Shown here: one piece after another, positions 1-7,617 of the stretch | Numbering within the stretch: the first letter of the stretch is position 1 | How the letters are laid out: each line of letters starts with the position of its first letter | Origin: CAZDDB01 sp963843285 | GTDB lineage: Bacteria; Acidobacteriota; HRBIN11; JAKEFK01 | Reading direction: 5' to 3' | NCBI GenBank assembly: GCA_963843285.1 | Contig: CAWJJO010000012.1 | Location: forward strand, 248,001 to 312,000 | Length of the DNA stretch: 64,000 bases | Translations under genes and position numbers: made by a program | Notes under the pieces: generated by a model | What the model was told of the DNA's origin: nothing | Databases searched by the model: none | Seen by the model: the letters and a program-made list of their open reading frames with translations, nothing else

Positions 1-879
1 CGGGAAGACATTCGAAGTCCTCACCGGATCGGAAATATCGTGGAAGTGGAATTAGCTCCGCGTTCGGCGTATATCGGCAAGAGTCTGAAGGAAATGAAAT
101 TTCGCCAGCGTTTGGGACTTTCGGTAATCGCGGTCTACCGCAGGCACGAACGTGTATTGCAAAAAATCGGCCGACTTCCGCTTCGGTTTGGAGATGTACT
201 GTTGATTCAGGGACCGGAATCCAGGATCGAGCAATTGAAGCTGGATGAAAATTTTATTTTCCTAAATGACGTCGCATTCCGTCCTCATTCCGGCTGGAAA
301 CCGCTGGCAGCGATCCTATTGTTCGCTCTGGTCGTCCTGATGGGCGGTATCGGAGCTTTGCCGATTGCAGCGGTTGCGTTTATCGGCGCGCTGGTAATGC
401 TTCTGACGCGGATTCTGCCGTTGAAAGAAGCGTACAGGTCCATGGAATGGCCGCTGCTGATGTTGATCGCGGGTATGATGTCGCTTGGCAAAGCGATGGA
501 AAACACCGGAACCGCAGAGTATCTGGCGAAGATTGTGCTTCAGATCCAACAATCCCCTTCACCGCTCTTCTTGCTGGGAGCATTTTTTCTTCTGACCGTT
601 GTATTGACACAACCTCTATCCAACGCGGCCGCGGCTCTTGTGGTCCTCCCCATTGCCCTGCATGTTGCGATGCAACAAGGCGTAAATCCGCGCAGCTATG
701 CCATGGCAATATCTGTCGCTGCGTCCTGTTCTTTTCTCACGCCTCTCGAACCCGCTTGCGCGCTGGTTTACAACGCAGGAAAATATAGGTTCCGGGATTT
801 CCTGCGTGCTGGAATCGGTTTGACCCTTGTCGTTTTCGCGATTTCCATGCTGCTCATCCCGGTACTCTGGCCGTTTTAG
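1..879 (+). CDS. SLC13-type anion permease with RCK_C domain, 3' part
   Basis: The frame is open from the first base without a start codon, so the gene begins outside the window (a GTG at 40 is in frame but internal to a domain). The visible part opens in an RCK_C/TrkA-C-like soluble domain (IGKSLKEM, then GDVLLIQGP about 45 residues later). At least six hydrophobic segments follow, and the protein ends in a helix with almost no tail. Soluble RCK_C domains between two membrane halves are typical of SLC13/DASS-like sodium:anion symporters. The stretch PLSNAAAALVVLP resembles the family's S-N-T substrate/sodium motif in the second half. It should act in the inner membrane; the substrate (dicarboxylate, sulfate or phosphate) cannot be read from the sequence. 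Confidence 0.8.
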   Translation, partial: REDIRSPHRIGNIVEVELAPRSAYIGKSLKEMKFRQRLGLSVIAVYRRHERVLQKIGRLPLRFGDVLLIQGPESRIEQLKLDENFIFLNDVAFRPHSGWKPLAAILLFALVVLMGGIGALPIAAVAFIGALVMLLTRILPLKEAYRSMEWPLLMLIAGMMSLGKAMENTGTAEYLAKIVLQIQQSPSPLFLLGAFFLLTVVLTQPLSNAAAALVVLPIALHVAMQQGVNPRSYAMAISVAASCSFLTPLEPACALVYNAGKYRFRDFLRAGIGLTLVVFAISMLLIPVLWPF

Positions 880-933
880 GATGCCGTGATAATATTTGAA
901 TGCACTGAATAATCGTCTGGAGGTAGTTCCACT

Positions 934-1020
934 ATGTCGATGACAAAGATGGCTATTATCGTGGTTGTGGCCATCGTCGTGGCCCTGCTAATCGTCTTTT
1001 CTTTCGCTACAAAAGATTAG
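934..1020 (+). CDS. 28-residue single-helix membrane peptide
   Basis: A short frame, MSMTKM followed by about 18 hydrophobic residues and a basic/acidic end (ATKD), preceded by GGAGG at 919-923, ten bases before the ATG. One transmembrane helix takes up nearly the whole product. It lies 54 bases downstream of the SLC13-type permease in the same direction and could be a small accessory subunit or simply a stand-alone membrane peptide. No family is recognised. The ribosome binding site and the clean hydrophobic pattern are the only support. Confidence 0.45.
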   Translation: MSMTKMAIIVVVAIVVALLIVFSFATKD

Positions 1021-1259
1021 TCACTCGCGCCCATTTCTTTTGCCCTTCGCGCAGGCCATTCTGCCGCGTTTGAAGACTCTGGAACGTGATGACGTGCACC
1101 CCCACAAGACATCATCGATATCCGCACCCTCCTGAGGAATATTGTTGTTATTTAGATAGCCATTTTGGTCGTCATCTTCGTCGCATTCGCTCGGTTGATG
1201 ATCATGGACATTGCAAATAGACCACTAAAACCTCAGGATCAAACTTAGGAGAATTGGGA

Positions 1260-1430
1260 ATGGTACAAGAGAAAAGCATAAACGAAAAAGATCCACAGAA
1301 GGATTTCGATTTTTTCATCGGCAGATGGAAGATTCTGCAACACCCCGGGTTGTTCACCTCGTTCCCAGTTTCATTGAAAAGGGTTTTTTTGAACAGAAGA
1401 ATAAAAGGAAGCACCAGAGGGAATTTTTGA
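1260..1430 (+). pseudogene. N-terminal fragment of a DUF1579-like protein
   Basis: The frame starts with ATG after AGGAG (1247-1251) and encodes 56 residues. The segment DFDFFIGRWKI is a good match to the opening of DUF1579-like lipocalin proteins (F-D-F-x-x-G-x-W). The text after it does not continue the family and is basic and low in hydrophobic pattern, so the rest of the gene seems lost or replaced. The region 1021-1259 upstream has no convincing gene, only a hydrophobic but stop-broken stretch near 1120-1200. Read as a gene remnant; a short orphan gene is the alternative. Confidence 0.4.
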
Positions 1431-1442
1431 TTCAATTACGGG

Positions 1443-2366
1443 CTAAGAGGCTTCTTGCCAGTTGCGCAGAACGCAAACGAGGTTTTTGCAGACGCCGTTC
1501 GCGTCGAAAACAGGACTGACTAGAACTACTGCTTTCTTGCGGCCTGAGGGGTATATGGATTCTTCTTCAAATTCGAGGGGCTGCTTTTCGCGAATTGCTT
1601 TCCAGTAATTTGTGAAGACAACTTCCTGCGCGGAAGGCGGAATGAATTTATCAATGTATTTTCCGAACACTTGCTCCGGTTTCAAACCTGTTGCCGAAAG
1701 GAAAGCCTGGTTCACAGACGCGAACCGGAACCGCTTATCCGGTTGAACCTCAAGAAGAACGATTCCATCACCTACGGTGTCGTATATTAATTGAAGCTGT
1801 TGCTCGTTGCGCCGGAGCTTATCCTGAGTGCGCCTGTGAATGATGGCAACCGCGGCGATATGTGTTGCGATGTCAATCAGCCGCAGATGCAAGCCTTCAG
1901 GCCGCGCGGGATGCCGGAAATAGATGGCGAACGTGCCTAACACGCGATGCTCTTGATCGAAGATTGGTTGTGACCAGCACGCGCGTAGGCCACGCAACAA
2001 GAATACGTTCCGGTAATCCTCCCAGAGCGGGTCCGTTGCAATATCCTCAACATATACAGGTTCTCCGCGAAACGCCGCAGTCCCGCAAGAACCGGCTTTC
2101 GGGCCGATCGAAGAGCCGTCAATTGCATCGCTCAGCCCGGGAGGCAAGTTCGGCGCGGCCCCATTCCGAAGACGAACTCCGTCTTCATCAAGCAGAAGGA
2201 TGGTGCAGATCATATCCGGAACTTGAGATTCGATCAGCCGCACCAGGGCTGTGAGTATCTCCGACAGCGATTTGCCGCTGACGATCAACTCGAGCACTCG
2301 ATTTTGGCCGTTCGGGAGATCTTCCGGATTGTCCGGACTCGTTTGTTCGAGACTTTCCTCTTTCAT
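1443..2366 (-). CDS. GAF-PAS sensor protein without output domain
   Basis: The product has 307 residues. Residues about 25-175 form a GAF domain (DMICTILLLDEDGVRL, then AGSCGTAAFRGEPVYVEDI and the W-x-P-I strand, the usual pattern of GAF domains in hybrid sensors). Residues about 190-300 form a PAS domain (IYDTVGDGIVLLE, FASVNQAFLSATG, PSGRKKAVVLVSPVFD). Such pairs normally lead into a histidine kinase or GGDEF domain. Here the protein stops directly after the last PAS strand, with no HisKA, GGDEF or HTH. It is cytoplasmic with no signal peptide or membrane helix. It may work as a separate sensor for a partner kinase, or be the surviving front half of a longer gene. Confidence 0.85.
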   Translation of the reverse strand: MKEESLEQTSPDNPEDLPNGQNRVLELIVSGKSLSEILTALVRLIESQVPDMICTILLLDEDGVRLRNGAAPNLPPGLSDAIDGSSIGPKAGSCGTAAFRGEPVYVEDIATDPLWEDYRNVFLLRGLRACWSQPIFDQEHRVLGTFAIYFRHPARPEGLHLRLIDIATHIAAVAIIHRRTQDKLRRNEQQLQLIYDTVGDGIVLLEVQPDKRFRFASVNQAFLSATGLKPEQVFGKYIDKFIPPSAQEVVFTNYWKAIREKQPLEFEEESIYPSGRKKAVVLVSPVFDANGVCKNLVCVLRNWQEAS

Positions 2367-2473
2367 CAGAATATGGAACTCAAACAGATTTCCTTCTTAT
2401 TGTAGCGGATTGATCCTCGCGATTATACAACGTGCCCACAGCCCTTCGAACCCAAGGATGAATCCTGCGTCCC

Positions 2474-2890
2474 TTATTTCATGGAGTGAAGGCCGACTCG
2501 ATTTCCCTCCGAATCTTCAAACAATGCAATGAAGCCATACTCGCCGATGCTGGTCTTGTGAGCGAATGTTTTCCCGCCGTTTTGATCTACTTTCTTGAGT
2601 ACCTCTTCGATGTCATCCACTGAAAAATAGATCTGTGTTCCCTGATGGGATGGTGTATAGCCTTTGGATTTCATCAAAGTCCCGGCAGCGCCTGGCCCTC
2701 CTCGTTCCATAGGAAACCATGCCATTTCCATCGCCGCACCGACAAGCGATGCCCCCACCTCATCCACTTGCATGTATGGATGCTGTAAAGAAAGCTGAAT
2801 TCCAAAAATGGTTTCGTAAAACTTTTTGGCTCTGCCAAGATCACTTACGGGTATTTCGAACCAGTTTACTGGGTTGATGTTCAATGCCAT
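2474..2890 (-). CDS. VOC-family (glyoxalase-fold) protein
   Basis: The product has 138 residues in the usual two beta-alpha-beta-beta-beta halves of the vicinal-oxygen-chelate fold. Half one begins NWFEIPVSDLGRAKKFYE and half two GTQIYFSVDDIEEVLKKV, closing with FEDSEGNRVGLHS. The first half starts with N-W rather than a metal-binding His; only the Glu/His-like positions near the C-terminus remain, so glyoxalase I or dioxygenase activity is not assured. GGAGGAG lies eight bases before the ATG. The family is often annotated as bleomycin-resistance-like, but the true substrate is unknown. It is probably transcribed alone, away from the epimerase at 3076. Confidence 0.85.
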   Translation of the reverse strand: MALNINPVNWFEIPVSDLGRAKKFYETIFGIQLSLQHPYMQVDEVGASLVGAAMEMAWFPMERGGPGAAGTLMKSKGYTPSHQGTQIYFSVDDIEEVLKKVDQNGGKTFAHKTSIGEYGFIALFEDSEGNRVGLHSMK

Positions 2891-3075
2891 GAGAAAACTC
2901 CTCCTTTGTTAATAATAGTCGTCCCGCCAAACGGGAAATCGACATTGCTGTACCCATTCTTTTTCGTGAAGCGTTCTCAATGCGTTGGAAAAACGAGAGA
3001 TTGCATCCTAGATTTACTATTTCGAGCTCTACCGGACGAAACATCGAATTTTTCTCATGATATCCACTTACCTGG

Positions 3076-4020
3076 ATGGTGAGAACATTGCGTATTTTTT
3101 TGACAGGAGCGACAGGAGTGATCGGAATTCGATTGATTCCCTTGCTCATAGCTGCCGGACATCAAGTCACAGCCGTAGTTCGATCACAATCAAAAGCGGA
3201 GCAATCACGACTTGCAGGAGCGCAACCTGTACAAATCGATTTGTTCGATCGTGAAAGCGTAAGTCAAGTGGTGCGTGGACACGACGCAATCATCAATCTT
3301 GTTACGCATATCCCGCCCTCTTCTCGCGCATTTTTTCGCAGCGCCTGGGTTGAAAACGATCGTCTTCGCAAGTCTGTATCGGCCAATCTTGTAAATGCTG
3401 CAATCGCGAGCGGTGTCCGCAGATTTCTTCAAGAATCATTTGCTCCGGTATACATGGACGGAGGCGACCAATGGATCGATGAAAGTTGGCCGATCGAGCC
3501 CGTAAGCTACAACCGGACAGTATTGGACGCCGAGAAAGCGGCAAATGAATTTTCCGAAAGCGGTGGTACAGGAGTCATTCTGCGTTTCTCCTTTTTTTAT
3601 GGACCCGATCCAGGAGGCGCTACCCTCGATATAATCCGCATTCTCCGCAAAGGGTGGGTTCCGCTTCCTGTTTCACCTGATGGATTTATATCTTCCTTAT
3701 CGCATGACGATGCCGCGACAGCTGTGGTTGAGGCGCTACAAATTCCCGCAGGAATCTTTAACGTAACGGATCATGAACCGGTGCGGCGCCGGGAGTTCTT
3801 TAACTCCCTGGCAGAGGCTCTCGGAATATCTCATCCAAAGTTTCCTCCCAAATGGCTAGGTAGCCTGACGGGTTCCATCGGCAAAATGCTGTCCCGCTCT
3901 CTTCGAATTTCGAATCGGAAGTTGTGCGCTGCTTCGGAATGGAAGCCGAAATATCCAAGCGTCCGCGAGGGATGGCAGGCGCTGGTGCAACAGCTGGCAC
4001 GATCGCGCTCAAATCATTAA
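3076..4020 (+). CDS. NAD(P)-dependent epimerase/reductase (extended SDR)
   Basis: The product has 314 residues with an N-terminal Rossmann motif GATGVIG (residues about 10-16), a D-L-F-D segment after the second strand, and a downstream S-Y-N-R region in place of the common Y-x-x-x-K. This points to an atypical SDR of the NAD-dependent epimerase/dehydratase group acting on a nucleotide sugar or a small aldehyde/ketone. A TTG at 3088 with GGTGAG in front would give the more usual start MRIFLTGATG and may be the true one. The next gene (4046) follows after 25 bases in the same direction and could be co-transcribed. The substrate is not deducible. Confidence 0.8.
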   Translation: MVRTLRIFLTGATGVIGIRLIPLLIAAGHQVTAVVRSQSKAEQSRLAGAQPVQIDLFDRESVSQVVRGHDAIINLVTHIPPSSRAFFRSAWVENDRLRKSVSANLVNAAIASGVRRFLQESFAPVYMDGGDQWIDESWPIEPVSYNRTVLDAEKAANEFSESGGTGVILRFSFFYGPDPGGATLDIIRILRKGWVPLPVSPDGFISSLSHDDAATAVVEALQIPAGIFNVTDHEPVRRREFFNSLAEALGISHPKFPPKWLGSLTGSIGKMLSRSLRISNRKLCAASEWKPKYPSVREGWQALVQQLARSRSNH

Positions 4021-4045
4021 TTTTCGTTACAAAGGAGGCATGAAC

Positions 4046-4348
4046 ATGTTGATTGTTCGAGAGGTGTTTACTGCGAAACCCGGGCAAGCATCCAAACTTG
4101 CCAAATTGTTCAAGAAAGCATTTGGCACAGATCTGAATGCGCGCGTAATGACGGATTTGGTCGGGGACTACAACACAGTAGTTATGGAAATGCAGGTGAA
4201 AAGTCTGGCGGAGTTTGAAAAGCAAATGGAAGAATACAAATCCGGGAAGCCCGATCCGAAAATGGATCCTAAAGTTGCTGAGGAAATGTCAAAGTATGCG
4301 GAAATGTACCTGACAGGCCGGAGAGAGATTTTTCAAATCGTAGAATAG
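4046..4348 (+). CDS. Small ferredoxin-fold (dimeric alpha/beta-barrel-like) protein
   Basis: The product has about 100 residues: MLIVREVFTAKPG, a helix (KLAKLFKKAF), a strand with V-G-D-Y-N-T-V-V-M-E, a second helix, and a last strand with REIFQIVE. This beta-alpha-beta pattern fits the NIPSNAP/dimeric alpha-beta barrel group, in which two monomers form one barrel. I chose the ATG at 4046 because AAAGGAGG (4031-4038) is seven bases from it and only one base from the ATG at 4040. It probably forms a two-gene unit with the upstream epimerase. The function is unknown. Confidence 0.65.
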   Translation: MLIVREVFTAKPGQASKLAKLFKKAFGTDLNARVMTDLVGDYNTVVMEMQVKSLAEFEKQMEEYKSGKPDPKMDPKVAEEMSKYAEMYLTGRREIFQIVE

Positions 4349-4411
4349 TCCGTTGCTCCCTTTGACGGGATTCGGTGTTGCAATCGGATTGATGTTCGCG
4401 ACCGTAGTGAA

Positions 4412-5059
4412 TCAAGCAGGATTCGCAGACGCACGGTAGTAAACGATGCGCCAAAAAAGCATGGTGGCGTATCCGACTGTCTTCAAATCCGGGAAGCCGG
4501 CCTCGTATGCAAGAGCTTTAATTTTGGCTTCCGAGTTGTCTTTCAACTGATGTCTCGAATGAATCCACCGGGCCAATCCGCCATGCCCGGCATCCGGCCC
4601 CGCGAAATCAACCATATGAAAAGATCCACCGCGCTTTAAGACGCGCCGCACTTCCTGCAGCGTCTTCTGCTTCTCTTCCTCCGGCAGATGGTGGAACATG
4701 AAAGAGGAGAAGACTCGATCAAACGATGCGTTGGGATAAGGAAGTTCATCCGAGAAACCCTGATCCAACTGGATGTCAATCGCCGCCTTCAACGACTTGC
4801 GCTTTGCTCGAGCGAGGGCTTTCGGATCAGGATCAAGTCCAACAATGTCTACTCTTGGATAAAGACGCTTCATCAGCGTAAGAAGTGTGCCGGTGCCGCA
4901 ACCGATTTCCAGAACACGGGTATCCGGTTGAAGTTCCGCTTGTTCTATGAGTCTCTTTCTTGCTTGATCGCCGCCGAGAAGCTTCACGATTGGATCATAG
5001 AGCGGCAGAAACAGGTCGCGACCGGCAGCGGGTAAATATCTTCGTTGAGATGTGTCCAT
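4412..5059 (-). CDS. Class I SAM-dependent methyltransferase
   Basis: The product has about 215 residues. Motif I is VLEIGCGTGTLL (near residue 50), motif II is the acidic DIVGLDPDP strand end, and the later FDRVFSSFMFHHLP and RVLKRGGSFHMVDF stretches are motifs IV and VI of the Methyltransf_11/25 type. The front part (LFLPLYDPIVKLLGG) matches the helix common in UbiE-like small-molecule methyltransferases. GGAG at 5066-5069 is six bases before the ATG ending at 5059, which I therefore prefer to the in-frame ATG at 5071. It is the second gene of a pair with the membrane protein upstream, divergent from the TetR gene at 5740, so that regulator may control it. The substrate is unknown. Confidence 0.85.
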   Translation of the reverse strand: MDTSQRRYLPAAGRDLFLPLYDPIVKLLGGDQARKRLIEQAELQPDTRVLEIGCGTGTLLTLMKRLYPRVDIVGLDPDPKALARAKRKSLKAAIDIQLDQGFSDELPYPNASFDRVFSSFMFHHLPEEEKQKTLQEVRRVLKRGGSFHMVDFAGPDAGHGGLARWIHSRHQLKDNSEAKIKALAYEAGFPDLKTVGYATMLFWRIVYYRASANPA

Positions 5060-5083
5060 AATCTTCTCCATATTCTCGTCCGC

Positions 5084-5606
5084 TTAGGCTGCCTTTTCCA
5101 ACCCGGCCAATCCAGTGCGACTCATACTCCGTCGAATCGAGATGAGCCGGTAAACCGAATATGCGGCAGGAAGGGCCAGGAAGAATGTCAGAACACCGGT
5201 AGCCTCAAAGAACAGGTTATTCGGCATTTCATAAGTCGGCGGCGGAAACAACTGCATACAGGACCGATTCCGTCACGCCTGAGAAGTAAAGCACATCCTT
5301 GAGCACATGATTGTATGCCCCCTCAAAGATGCCGAAAAACCCGACGGGCACTATGAAGATAGAACCGGCAGCGAGCCAGAATGCCATATTTCCCGCAAGC
5401 GTGCCGGACCGGCGAAAGAACACGAACAGCATCGCAGCAATGAAAAGAGTTGTCAGGATCGCCGGCGGAACGACATGGTGCCTCCAGGGCGTGCTGTAAA
5501 CGATGGCTCCATATAGATGGTGGACAGACGTAACAAACAAAACAGCGGCGGACCACAGGCCAGCTTGAATGCACGCGCTTTTTAGTGGATTCGTTTTTTG
5601 TAACAT
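5084..5606 (-). CDS. Four-helix membrane protein, frameshifted near 5255
   Basis: ATG at 5606 has AAAGGAGG seven bases upstream and opens MLQKTNPLKSACIQAG. Three hydrophobic segments follow in one frame, which stops at 5229. From about 5255 another frame carries on convincingly (LFPPPTYEMPNNLFFEATG, then a fourth hydrophobic helix and a basic end) to a stop at 5084, so the intact protein would have about 170 residues. The shift is a single base near CTGTATGCAG. Its downstream neighbour is the methyltransferase, and the divergent gene is a TetR regulator with a palindrome between them, the classic layout of a locally regulated pair. I do not recognise a named family. The break may be a sequence error or a recent mutation. 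Confidence 0.65.
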
Positions 5607-5680
5607 ATTGCCTCCTTTTAAGAACACGTGTATGATAATGAATACATATCCCGTTATAAACAATAATCCCGAATCATTTT

Positions 5681-5696
5681 TGTTCAATAATGAACA
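5681..5696. promoter_or_regulatory. Palindrome TGTTCA-N4-TGAACA, likely TetR operator
   Basis: A perfect inverted repeat with six-base arms and an ATAA centre, placed between the divergent TetR gene (5740) and the membrane protein gene (5606). The size and position are those of an autoregulatory TetR operator. The AT-rich flanks could hold the two divergent promoters. Binding is inferred. Confidence 0.5.
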
Positions 5697-5739
5697 GAAA
5701 AGTAAAATCCGTTCAAGATCTCGATGATGGAGGTGAAGA

Positions 5740-6327
5740 TTGAAAAGGAAAACCGAAGACAGACGGATTCAAAAGACTCGAAGGGCTCTTCACGAAGCGC
5801 TGATTTCATTGATGATGCAAAAAAAATATGAGTGGATCTCCGTCCAGGATATTCTGGATCGGGCCAACGTGGGTCGATCCACTTTCTACATGCACTATCG
5901 CGACAAGGAAGAACTTCTCCTGGACGGTCTCAACGATCTATGGGAAACCCTTCGCCAGGCACAAACTGCTGCATCACGCGCAGCCACAAAGCAGGAAGCG
6001 GTCATCGGATTCAGCCTCGCGTGGTTTCGTCACACCTTTGAACATAGAGTCATTTACCGGATGATTGTTGGCTCCAAGGGCTGGGATATCGTCCGGCATC
6101 GTATGGAAGAGATGTTGATCCAGCTGATCAAAGATCAAGCGAAGCCCTTGTTCAAGAAGCGATCTTCCGCGGACAATTCATTCGAGCTTTTCGTTTATTT
6201 TCTAGGGACGGGTTTCCTCTCCGTCATGACATGGTGGCTCAATCAGAAAAACCCGGTTTCACCGGAGCAAGTGGATTCCCTTTTCCGACAAATGGCGCTG
6301 CCGATTCTCGGCGCCCACTTGAATTGA
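5740..6327 (+). CDS. TetR/AcrR-family transcriptional regulator
   Basis: The product has 195 residues. Residues about 10-55 are the TetR DNA-binding region: RIQKTRRALHEALISL, then the helix-turn-helix with VQDILDRANVGRSTFYMHY and DKEELL. The C-terminal all-helical ligand/dimer domain ends FLSVMTWWLNQ. The start is a TTG at 5740, five bases after GGAGGTG, because the nearby ATGs (5723, 5726) are in another frame. It faces a membrane protein and methyltransferase across a perfect palindrome and probably represses them and itself. It is clearly a paralogue of the regulator at 24936: the recognition helix and the F-(L/I)-S-V-M-T-W-W-L segment are almost the same. Confidence 0.9.
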   Translation: MKRKTEDRRIQKTRRALHEALISLMMQKKYEWISVQDILDRANVGRSTFYMHYRDKEELLLDGLNDLWETLRQAQTAASRAATKQEAVIGFSLAWFRHTFEHRVIYRMIVGSKGWDIVRHRMEEMLIQLIKDQAKPLFKKRSSADNSFELFVYFLGTGFLSVMTWWLNQKNPVSPEQVDSLFRQMALPILGAHLN

Positions 6328-6354
6328 ATGCACTGGGATTCAGGGCAGGCCGGA

Positions 6355-6495
6355 GAAGCTGTGAAAAAATCGAAGCAAGACGCATGTTTGCGGTTTGTAA
6401 CGCTGGCCTCCGGCCGGCTCCTCGTCGAGTTCTGCCGGCGAGACGCCGGCGCTACAAACCGTAAATCAGCCTCGTGCCGATTTTTTCACAGCTTC
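6355..6495. repeat. 141-base element with 18-base perfect terminal inverted repeats
   Basis: GAAGCTGTGAAAAAATCG at 6355-6372 is the exact reverse complement of 6478-6495. Nested inside, CGGTTTGTAACGCTGGC and GCCGGCGCTACAAACCG form a second, 15 of 17 inverted pair. The inner motif (TTTGTAGCGCCGGCG) recurs at 21761-21786. It carries no gene and looks like a small non-autonomous mobile or REP-type element between the TetR gene and the amidase. Confidence 0.7.
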
Positions 6496-6513
6496 GGACG
6501 CCTGCGGTCCATG

Positions 6514-7566
6514 CTAGTCGCGACATTGTGAAGATTCCGGAAGGGATGCGATTCGTTCCAGTTCGGATAGCGGAGTGCGAGCCAGAAAATCCGTTCGCGC
6601 AAAACTGGAACGGATGAGCTTGAGGTTTATTTCCCTGGAATAGGCCCGTAAATGTGGGCGGATATCTCCACTGACAGTTGCTTTTAGATCACACACCAGC
6701 ACCGGCGAAGCGCATGAAAAATCCAGGGTTTTGAGATCGAGTGTCCGGATCTGAGGATTGCTGCGCGTGCGGAAATGGACTTGCCCTGCGTCGATTTCGT
6801 ATACGATACTCCATTGCGTGATGGCGCTTTGGAGATCAGAGAGCGACTCGAACGCGTACGCCACCGCATCGCCGGAATGAAAATTCTTCACCCGGTGAGC
6901 GGCACGCACGAACCGCGCAGGTGAGCCGGCGTCAGTGGGAATCCAATTCGTCATCTCCAGAAACCGAAGGGAGTCGGCATAGCTGTTGTTGGTGAAAGCG
7001 GCGACCGGCAAATCCCGGCCGGTGTGGGCCACCATTTTGCCACCGATGAATTCGATGGTTGCTACATTTCCTTCACGGTCGGCAACCAGGTAATGCAACG
7101 GAACGCGACTCTGAATGCGGACTTTTGTGTCGCTTCCAATTACGTCGCGAACGTTTTTGGCTGTGTCCAGTTGATGCTGAATCCATTCCAGGCAATCCAC
7201 GGCAGGGCGTGAATCCGGACGAGGGTAACGCGAGCCATCGGCCCACATCAATTCGATCACGAGACCGGCTTCATTGATTCCGCCTGATGGAAAATTGCGG
7301 CCGTACTGATTGAAAGTGACGCTGCCGAACCGGGATATCCAGCGCGCGGATATTTCCCCTGTGCCGGCCTGGATATCGGAAACATGCATGACTCCGCGCT
7401 GATTGACTATCAGCATGCCATCTTCAATATTCCAGTCGTAATTTTTTCCAAATACGATTCGTCCGCCGTCGCGCAAACAAAAGGTCGAGCAAGCATCCGT
7501 AGTCCCCTCGGAAAACACGAGGCAGAGAGTCAATAGAATCGTGGTTGCTGTAAATCTAGATCTCAT
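6514..7566 (-). CDS. Linear amide C-N hydrolase (choloylglycine hydrolase/penicillin V acylase family)
   Basis: The product has 350 residues. The first 25 look like a signal peptide (basic MRSRF, then ILLTLCLVF), ending right before Cys26 in DACSTFCL. In this Ntn-hydrolase family the new N-terminal Cys after processing is the nucleophile, and the motif C-S-T-F-C fits. Next come GRIVFGKNYDW (the conserved N-x-D region), NQYGRNFPSGGINEAGLVIELMW (oxyanion/Asn loop) and a later NN region. It should cut an amide bond of a secreted or periplasmic substrate such as an N-acyl amino acid, bile-salt-like compound or penicillin V; which one cannot be told. It stands alone, upstream of nothing co-directional within 180 bases. 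Confidence 0.85.
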   Translation of the reverse strand: MRSRFTATTILLTLCLVFSEGTTDACSTFCLRDGGRIVFGKNYDWNIEDGMLIVNQRGVMHVSDIQAGTGEISARWISRFGSVTFNQYGRNFPSGGINEAGLVIELMWADGSRYPRPDSRPAVDCLEWIQHQLDTAKNVRDVIGSDTKVRIQSRVPLHYLVADREGNVATIEFIGGKMVAHTGRDLPVAAFTNNSYADSLRFLEMTNWIPTDAGSPARFVRAAHRVKNFHSGDAVAYAFESLSDLQSAITQWSIVYEIDAGQVHFRTRSNPQIRTLDLKTLDFSCASPVLVCDLKATVSGDIRPHLRAYSREINLKLIRSSFARTDFLARTPLSELERIASLPESSQCRD

Positions 7567-7596
7567 ACATACAGATATCTTAGCAACCTCCCATGA

Positions 7597-7617
7597 GGGC
7601 GACCACGAGGGTCGCCC
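7597..7617. terminator. GC-rich hairpin between the oligopeptidase stop and the amidase start
   Basis: GGGCGACC (7597-7604) and GGTCGCCC (7610-7617) form an eight-base perfect stem ending against the stop codon of the oligopeptidase gene. There is no T tract, so it may be a member of the genome's GC-rich repeat set rather than a true intrinsic terminator. Confidence 0.4.

Noticed and set aside
5229..5260. TGA at the end of the first frame of the membrane protein as a possible selenocysteine codon
   Set aside because: The sequence after it in the same frame is not coding; the family sequence continues in another frame, so this is a frameshift.
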